This document shows, piece after piece, positions 57,601 to 64,000 of a stretch of 64,000 bases of DNA. The notes under the pieces were generated by a model. The model saw only the letters and a program-made list of their open reading frames with translations. It ran no database searches and was not told the origin of the DNA. The DNA comes from Polytrichum commune. Lineage: Eukaryota > Streptophyta > Polytrichopsida > Polytrichales > Polytrichaceae. The position numbers were made by a program, and so were the translations under genes. The stretch is taken from contig OX485803.1 in assembly GCA_950295325.1 (NCBI GenBank), positions 76,087,554 to 76,151,553 on the forward strand. Direction: 5' to 3'. Position 1 is the stretch's first letter. Each line of letters starts with the position of its first letter.

Positions 57601-60124
57601 CAAGAAATAAAGTTGCACGGCTCCCACTTGCTTCACCCCTCTTGCCTCTTGAATAACAGTGATCCCTTCTGTCTTCGCCGGGATGTAGGTGCTGTGGTAC
57701 AGATCGTATTCGAGGTCCATCGTTGATGTGTATAGATGGACAATGGATGTGGACCTCTCTTGCTCTACAATCCATAACCACACATGAGGCTCAAAGAGGG
57801 CAGGCGAGCGATAGCTCTTGAAGGCTTTTAAGAAGGGGTCGTAGAAGGGTGATCCCGCAACGTCTTGTTTCCAAGCTCCGGGAATTGCACGAAAATAAAA
57901 AATGGCGAAAGGGCAACCCCGGGGGTCATCTCTCACAGAGGCTCTTGAAGCATGGGTGTCCCATGTGCCGAACTTCATGCCCTTTGTGACCGTGCAGAAT
58001 CTTGCAAACCCTCCGAATTTCGCTTTCTTTTTCCTATCGAGAAAGTTCACGTACAACCCTGCCTCCCTCTCGTCGATAGATCCCTTCTTTTCGTTCCTCC
58101 TGGATCGTTGGGCTAGGAAGGATGATGCCCCTCTTATCAAAGCTCGCATGGAGACGCCATTGATGTGGTATTCACTCTTCAGCTTCCTCCAATTCTCCCA
58201 CACGATCTCACCATCACTATTAATGAGGTTGTGGGTGGGTAGCAATTTGCTAATCTCCCTTACAGCCATGGTCTTCTTCTTTCTGTAATCGCACCATTCC
58301 TTTATATGGTACGTGGATGGCTTCATATGCTTCGGCCGCTTCAGAAAGATTTTGGGATAGGGCAGAGTTCTTCTAGGAGTTTCTAGAAGAATGTGTTCTG
58401 CTGCCCTGTACAGCTCCGAGTCCATCAATCCTTGGAGGGGACGAAAGAACTCTCGCAGGATTGGTGGTACCTTAATCTTTGAATCGCTCTTGTACGTGTT
58501 TTCCGTATCTGGATTCACAAGGTCCCCGTTGTTGTGGGCATCGAAGAGTCGCAACCATATTGTCCACGTCTCCTCTGTTGCAGTGATGAGCTTGAGTTCA
58601 CCCTTTAATTCATGCACTGTCTTCATGCCGCTTATCTTCATGTCTATACTCGAGAACTTTGTCAAGATGGCATTGCTGAATGTCTGCAAGAGGCATGAAT
58701 TGCAAGAGGCATGAATTGCAAGAAATCAGTACATCGAAATTAGCAGACATTAAATTCAAAGAATTGAAGCAGTGGGAGGAGAATGGCCAGGTTTACGGAC
58801 GTGCGTCCGTAAATATATATGAGTGACATACCTGCCATTTGGGGTTCTTGACGACTGCATTGTCTCTTTCTTTTGGGGGACATTCGTGCTCCACCCACAA
58901 GGTCCTCCCAGCCACGATGTTAGCTGCCCATGAAGCCTCGAACTGCCTCACTTTATTCCCTTGGTTCATGAAAGCAGAAATTGCAATTAGTTGGTTCGAG
59001 TCCTTGGAATGCACGACGAATGCCTTCCAATATCGTATCGTTTCTTTCAATGGGCTTTTCCACTCGTCATCTTCAAGGAGAGCTTTTGCAGCCATCACAC
59101 TATGTTGGCCGTCGACTATGTAGAACTCTCCATTCTTGAGAATGGGCCAATTTTTTTCGTTCACTTCAACGATAGGATCCTTAGGTGTGACGCAAATCGT
59201 CTGCCTGTCAAATTTGGGGTTGTTTATGATGTTGTTCATTTGCCACCATACCCCGCTCTCTTCTTTCGCTCTGGTATTCATACTTTCGGTGCCCTTGTGG
59301 CATTTGTAGACGTCTACGTCGAAAGTGAAATACCTGCCAAGCGGCCAGCAACCCTTTGTCTTCTCATCGAACTCTTGGAATATCTTTGTGGAGAGTTCGG
59401 CGTCAGGGCGTTGACCTTTTTTAAGGAGAGGAGCGACAGTGAGTGTTGAGCTGACATCCGGGCCCTCTGTTAGCCCTGATGACTCCATCTGCGAGTGAGA
59501 GCGTTTACTCGTCTGTCTGCTCCCCCTTGATGCACCACTCTGCGAGGGCCTTGAGGATTCCGGCACAGGTTTAGGGACACGCTTGGGCCGTTCAAGAACG
59601 ACTTGTTTGTTTTTCTCCTTCCCCTTTCTGGCCTCTAGCAAGGCCCCATTCACTCTTGTAACATTGTTCAAGAGTCGTCCAAGCCGCTTACCCGTCCAAG
59701 GTGCATTGCATGCATAGTCTTGGAACTCCGTCTGGAGATTGAAGCAAGCCGCATCGGGACTACCATTTTCACACTCATTTTTGTTAAAGGGATGGTAAGA
59801 TTCGTGCAAAATGAATGTGACTCGATCTTCTTTCTTCTCAAGGTCAATTACTACATAATCCCCTTGGGCCACTGCACATTCTACTGTCCACGATTTAAGT
59901 TTTAGCCACTTCTCCGCATCATCTATGTCCGTCTTAATTTGGTAGGCAAATCTAAGCACAAATATCTCTTTTTCGTCTTTCTCTACCAGTACTGTCCAAT
60001 TATCTACAATGTCATCTTGTGGCTTGTAGTGGTCGTTGGGGCTGATGTCTTTGATAGCTTCTGGCAGCGGAGGAATGAGAGCCTCTGCGAACATCTCAAT
60101 TGCGGGTCTCTTTTTAGATGCCAT
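54612..60124 (-). CDS. ParB-like / degenerate methyltransferase-like / HAD phosphatase-like fusion, ~1597 aa, four exons (Element C)
   Basis: Exons 60124-58832, 58683-57364, 57133-55721 and 55379-54612 are all phase 0, with introns at the same positions as in Element A. All four exons are open. Exon 1 has FYIVDGQHSVMAAKALL (DGQHS from residue 338), closer to the ParB box than Element A's version. Exons 2-3 carry VWLWIVEQE and the intron-split motif-I-like VYNVFGGTKFMYAAL / MLGLQVNSFVED. At the DPPY position there is YFRAIP, so catalysis is again doubtful. Exon 3 has KTPYNEYPEGAVLELSDEDED (SUMO-interaction-like), VKKEPMS (SUMO-site-like) and a Gln/Met-rich coiled coil. Exon 4 is HAD/NIF-like with FDLNGV, IIWSSM and LIDDSPAKS, and is exactly as long as Element A's exon 4. 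Role inferred: element-encoded regulator or DNA-binding factor. Confidence 0.7.
55675..55801. repeat. Palindromes at the exon 3 end / intron 3 start (Element C)
   Basis: GGACGCGCGTCC cores lie at about 55675-55690 (in intron 3) and 55786-55801. The second is inside the open frame of exon 3, read as FADARPHP. Element A also has palindromes in the tail of exon 3. Confidence 0.85.
57134..57363 (-). repeat. Coding intron 2 of Element C with palindromes
   Basis: It has one half-intact site (CGCGCGTTCGTA near 57210), an imperfect site at 57252 (ACGGACGCACGGTCGT) and a perfect ACGGACGCGCGTCCGT at 57299. Confidence 0.8.
58684..58831 (-). repeat. Coding intron 1 of Element C with one palindrome
   Basis: ACGGACGTGCGTCCGT at 58795-58810, close to the donor, as in Element A's intron 1. 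A 20-bp direct duplication 'gcaagaggcatgaattgcaa'-like occurs at the acceptor end (58686-58722). Confidence 0.8.
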
Positions 60125-60948
60125 CTGCAAAAATAAGATAGACAACAAGTTAGTATTGTGGTCAATGGATAAAGATACTAATATACGAACGCGCGTTCGT
60201 AAAGATTGCGTATTCTGTCATCTAGGTATTATATATTCAAATGAAAACATCCAGTTGTAGTGAATACGCATAGCGCGTACACTACATACTCAAATATATG
60301 AAGAGGTTACGGACGCGCGTCCGTAACTCTGCACATATAAGATAGAAAAGAATTTGCTTACTTATATATGCATAGGTTACAGACGCGCGTCCGTAAACTT
60401 TCTTAAATATTTTATATGACATTGTGTATATAATATCTCTAGAAGTTACAGACGCGCGTCCGTAACCTCTACACATATATGATAGAAAGGGATTTGGTCT
60501 AATAGAAAGGGATGTAGTTTCTTAGAAAGGGATCTGCTTTCTCAGAAAAGCATTTTCTTACTTATATTTGCTTTCCCTAGTTTACGGACGCGCGTTCGTA
60601 AACTTTTTAATATATTAAGAGGTGAATTTTCTTTCTAGAAGTTACGGACGCGCGTCCGTAACCTCTTCACATATATTATATGATGGATTCTCACTTTGGT
60701 TTGCCTAGTTTACGGACGCGCGCCCGTAAACTTTGCAAATATTTTATGCTGGAGAAGATCATCCTACTTAAATCTCTGGAAGTTACGAACGCGCGTCCGT
60801 AACCTCTGCACACATTGTGTGAGTGTCTTGTTTCTCACTCGCACAAATGTCCCTAAAATTTATGGACGCGCGTCCGTAAACTTTAAGGAATTTCTTATTA
60901 TTCTAAATTTAAATATTTGGGGTGATTCCGTATTTTGCGGAGGCTTAC
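60125..60948 (-). other. 5'-UTR intron of Element C with nine palindromes
   Basis: Donor GTAAGC at 60948 and acceptor TTTTTGCAG just before the ATG at 60124. Cores start at 60185, 60309, 60379, 60448, 60584, 60644, 60712, 60785 and 60862, mostly about 70 bp apart. Types are mixed: ACGGACG/CGTCCGT pairs dominate, 60185 is pure ACGAACG/CGTTCGT, and 60584 and 60785 are hybrids. Confidence 0.8.
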
Positions 60949-61620
60949 CTTGTCTTCCAATATGGTTTTGATCAGCAAATGCGAATGCAATATGGCTCTG
61001 CACTGCAATACCAGACTCTGCAATCAAAAGTGCCAAAGGAATTAAGAAAGTATTGAAATTGGAATCTCACTTGCTCTCAGTGTTGTTGTAGCTCATATGT
61101 TTTCAAGCAAACCTTAAGCCCTAAACCACAACAACGCAATCATACAAAATGCAATTGCAATGTTATAGAAATTCTTACCTTTGTAGAATGTTTGCTCCTA
61201 AACCACACCTCTTCCTCGTGCTGCAGGTAGGACCAACTGCAAATTTACAATATAATTCAGGTTACAAACCTCTAGTAATTCAATGTACACATGCATGATT
61301 CAATGAAACTGTTGTTGCATACTCTTTCAATGCTCTCTAAGGAAATCATCTATGGAAGAACAACATTTAGAAGTACTCCAATACAGTCTACAACAAGTTG
61401 CTCATAAATCAGATTGAAACATTTTGATATGTATGCAAAAAAAACAATGAACTACAAATTGAAGCTACTCATTTTGAATTGTCAAAAACACATGCTTCAA
61501 GATGAAAGGGGGGGAAAACTACTCCAACCCTGAAACCTTGCAACAACTGAAAGTACTCCTAGAGCATCCTAATGGGCAGCAGCATGCAAGAAACTTACTC
61601 ACGCTCTGAGGCGCCTCCGC
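60949..61620 (-). other. 5' leader of Element C fusion gene with further introns
   Basis: Minus-strand splice signals suggest an exon at 61017-60949, an intron at about 61178-61018 (GTAAGAAT...GATTGCAG), an exon ending near 61179 with acceptor TTTGCAG near 61238, and a donor GTAAGTTTC near 61600. These are motif-based guesses that need transcripts. Confidence 0.35.
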
Positions 61621-61629
61621 AATTGACCA

Positions 61630-62030
61630 GCAAGAATGGGTTTTGCAACAAGAATGAGAAGAGCAGCAAGAATGGGAGGAGCAATAATGGGAAGGAAGAG
61701 CATCAAGAGAAGGAAGAGAAGGAAGAGAAGAGCAGCAAGAGCATGAAGAGCAGTAAGAGAAGTAGGAGGTAAGAGAACTAAGTCTGTGAGGTAAGAGAAC
61801 TAATAGAACTAAGTGTGTGAGGCAAGAGAACTAAGAGAACTAAGTGTGTGAGGTAAGAGAACTAAGAGAAGAGCAGCAAGAGCACGAAGAGCAATGTGTG
61901 GAAGAGAAGCAAGATAGTAGCAAGAGAAGAGCAACAACAACACGAAGAGCAACAACAACACGAAGAGCAACAACAGCACGAAACAAAAACGCGAAGAGGA
62001 GGGCGAAGAGGAGCTGGCTAGTATGAAACC
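61630..62030. repeat. Purine-rich AGC/GAAGAG repeat tract
   Basis: Tandem-like GAGAAGAGCAGCAAGA and GAGGTAAGAGAACTAA units, then ACACGAAGAGCAACAAC units. The open frames here are low-complexity and probably not genes. It occupies the place of Element A's AAGCTT-rich leader minisatellite. Confidence 0.8.
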
Positions 62031-62159
62031 CTAAAACAAAAGAGGGCCTCCAGGTGTCCCGACCCCAAACGTCACATCAACCCCCCGCCCAAACGTCACA
62101 TCAACCCCGCGCCCAAACGCCACCTTAAACCCTTACGTGGCATAACCCTACTGGTACAA

Positions 62160-63365
62160 CAAGTGGTATAGACTCTCATCTTTCTCAATAAACTAGTCTA
62201 TTTGTGTGATTTATACTTAGTTCGTTGATGTTATTATCATATGTCATAATAACATCTTATGTTTATGCTAAGGCAAGTTAAAAGTCACACTAAATCCATC
62301 TCTAAATGGGTGCAATCACGGTAAAGTGGACAACTCCTGATCCATGCCTAGTGTTAAGTGAAAGTGATTCAATTTTATGTACTAACTTTGAATTTTGTGA
62401 AGAAATAAACCATAGACATTTTTAAAACATCTTGATCTACAAAGCCAAGCAATTTATGATGACAAAAAGAATTCCAAGAAAAGTCTACCTATTTTAGAAG
62501 ACGGTGCAAGTGGCGTGCAAGTAGGTGATATTGAATAAGTGACTGTCTAAAATTTGTTTAAAATATGATAAAATTACATTAAATTGATGGTTTTTTACAA
62601 AGTTTTGTGGTGATGCCCTCAAGTAGATAATGATTTCAAGGAATATAAAAAAAATTCTAACTCCAAATTGGTTAAGGTCATGAAATCTACATCCAAAACC
62701 AGACTCAACCATTTGCTTTTGAGCATCACTTTTGATGCTAAGTATTGAAGATCTCAACTTGATATTCTACATTTGTGTATTTAACACAACAATAGAGGTC
62801 ATCATAAAAAAAAATCCAATTTAAATAACTCTTTGCTACTACTTTTAGGCCTTTGACCAAAAAAATTATGGTTTTAGTATAGCAAAGCACTATTTTGGTC
62901 CACTTTACCATGCTTGCACCCAAATATAAAAAGAGACATCTCATTTGTAGCTTTGGCAAATAGGACCAACATTATTCGTTTGAGTGGTATGTGGTTTGAC
63001 TCCAAGAACGGATACCAAAAACACTTGCAAACCAAAAAATATTGAATTTCAATGCTCAAAGTATGATAACCATGTAGGTTCAATAGTCAACATAATTGCA
63101 GGGACCTATATGACCATAAGCGTAAGCGGGCTTTAAATTACTAGTACACTAAATATTGTAAGTAGTATCGCTTAATATTTAGTTGTTTGGAATGCTATAA
63201 CTATTCATTGTATATTATGTCATTGTCAACAATTAAAACCCTTCAATAATAATAAAAAGAAAGCATTTTGTAACTCCAAACAATGAGAGAAACTAAATAC
63301 CATTTGTACTGTAGCATGTATGGAGGGGACTATATATTTCTTGTTGATTAACTTCTGTATAAGAT
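62160..63365. other. AT-rich non-coding DNA
   Basis: 62.98-63.12 kb is related to 13.13-13.29 kb. A CACTAAATAT motif near 63149 may mark another Stowaway fragment. No gene is recognised. Confidence 0.35.
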
Positions 63366-63611
63366 TTGTTTCTTCTCAAAGGTGGGATTCAAATGCAATT
63401 GGGACAATATACCAATTGGCCACAAATTCTCATGAAACTTTGCCATGTCATACTTGTGACTCCCTCAATTATCGCAATAAGTTGTGAAAGGGGATTTTCA
63501 AACCTAAATTATGCTATCAAGAGCCACTTGCAAACTTCATTGAAGTTGGACACTTTGGATGCTTTGATGCGAGTATCATTATCCATGATATTTAAATTTA
63601 AGCATAGTTGA
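63366..63611 (+). pseudogene. hAT transposase C-terminal remnant
   Basis: The frame contains WPQILMKLCHVILVTPSIIA and SCERGFSNLNYAIKSHLQTS, then LDTLDALMRVS. This is the signature of the hAT dimerisation domain (WP..L.., ERGFS, then L...D.LDALM). Only this last ~80-residue domain is present; no catalytic part is seen upstream within the neighbouring 1 kb. Probably a decayed hAT element or hAT-derived exon. Confidence 0.75.
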
Positions 63612-63845
63612 AACGCAATTAACAAAACCGAAACATCGAGATATGGGTTGAATTCATATGTTTATAATATCTTAAACAACATTACGGATTAATTCTGTAT
63701 CTCCACACATACTAGGTGCTTATTTTAAAACAAAACGAATGGGTATGTGTTGAATTTGCATCCCTCTTGCACATTACACAACCTTCGGGATTCATCCAAT
63801 CTTTCCACACCGAGGCCTGAGCTTGTATTATCGCTTATAAGTAGT

Positions 63846-64000
63846 AACACTATATTCGTTAATCGGAGACTTTGGAAAGTCTCAAAATCAAATTCACCCA
63901 TAGTTTGGGATGCCAATATTGTGAGCATACATTATAATGGGAACATTGGGAACATTGGGAAAATGATAGTTCATAAGTTTGTACGCAAAGAATATTTACA
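63846..64000 (+). mobile_element. Element D: left end of another Element A-type transposon, cut by window edge
   Basis: AACACTATATTCGTTAATCG, the GAGACTTT.GG.AAAGTCTC hairpin (imperfect loop) and the GTTTGGGATG subterminal motif are all present, in the same orientation as 21489 and 45922. A short GGGAACATT duplication sits at about 63941-63961. The rest lies beyond the window. Confidence 0.7.

Larger units (their letters stand above)
53326..62160 (-). mobile_element. Element C: right half of a diverged relative, inverted
   Basis: It starts at 53326 with AACACTATATTCGGTAATTG and GAGACTTTTTG, matching the right terminus of Element A. Inward from this end follow exons 6, 5, 4, 3, 2 and 1 of a second fusion gene, its 5'-UTR introns and a purine-rich leader. 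Proteins are clearly homologous to Element A's but much more diverged than the two transposase copies are. The palindromes are mostly of the ACGGACG type. The far boundary (about 62.16 kb) is an estimate based on loss of recognisable structure; no opposite terminus was found. Confidence 0.65.

Noticed and set aside
61572-62026. Possible small Lys/Glu/Ser-rich proteins on the plus strand
   Set aside because: Low-complexity purine-rich repeats in the leader of an opposite-strand gene; no domain, and similar repeats give open frames by chance.
45922-62160. Element B plus C as one element with a simply inverted right half
   Set aside because: Total length matches Element A, but the A-C fusion proteins and palindromes are far more diverged than the A-B transposases, so the halves are likely from different lineages.

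Overview
This is nuclear DNA from a land plant. The evidence is spliced genes with GT..AG introns, interstitial TTTAGGG-type telomere-like repeats, many MITEs, and plant dirigent-family genes. I could not fix the species. A bryophyte or lycophyte is my guess, only because dirigent clusters and DUF7869-type transposon proteins are familiar there. Most of the window is AT-rich, gene-poor repeat DNA. The conventional host genes I can support are an intact dirigent gene (5716-6228, +), a second intact one (38851-39378, -) and a broken third copy (37918-38289, -).

Region by region. 1-21.5 kb holds one dirigent gene, several MITEs with visible target-site duplications, and a segmental duplication (2.7-7.3 kb against 13.9-16.0 kb) whose second copy has lost the dirigent gene. 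21,489-37,642 is Element A, a 16.15-kb DNA transposon whose ends read AACACTATATTCG inward and are flanked by the 4-bp duplication TTCT. It carries two divergently transcribed genes: a leftward DUF7869-type putative DDE transposase gene and a rightward multi-exon gene. The rightward gene encodes a fusion of a ParB/Srx-like (DGQHS) domain, a degenerate DNA-methyltransferase-like domain, an acidic coiled-coil linker and a HAD/FCP1-like phosphatase domain. 37.6-45.9 kb has the dirigent genes, a nested inverted repeat and dispersed repeats. 45,922-53,325 is Element B, the left half of a close relative of Element A, whose transposase gene has a nonsense codon. 53,326 to about 62.16 kb is Element C, the right half of a more diverged relative in opposite orientation, carrying a full second copy of the fusion gene. 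63,366-63,611 is a hAT transposase remnant. 63,846-64,000 is the first 155 bp of a fourth element (D), cut by the window edge.

The most unusual system is a set of about 56 dispersed 16-bp palindromes, core ACGAACGNNCGTTCGT in A and B and mostly ACGGACGCGCGTCCGT in C. I found full copies only inside these elements. They lie between the two genes, in the 5'-UTR intron, in coding introns, and in frame inside exon 3. Protein and palindrome have diverged together between A and C. Together with the ParB-like domain, this suggests a eukaryotic transposon that encodes its own palindrome-recognition protein (parS-like, anti-silencing or transposition-complex sites). That link is inference. The gene models, palindromes, termini and duplications are read directly from the sequence.
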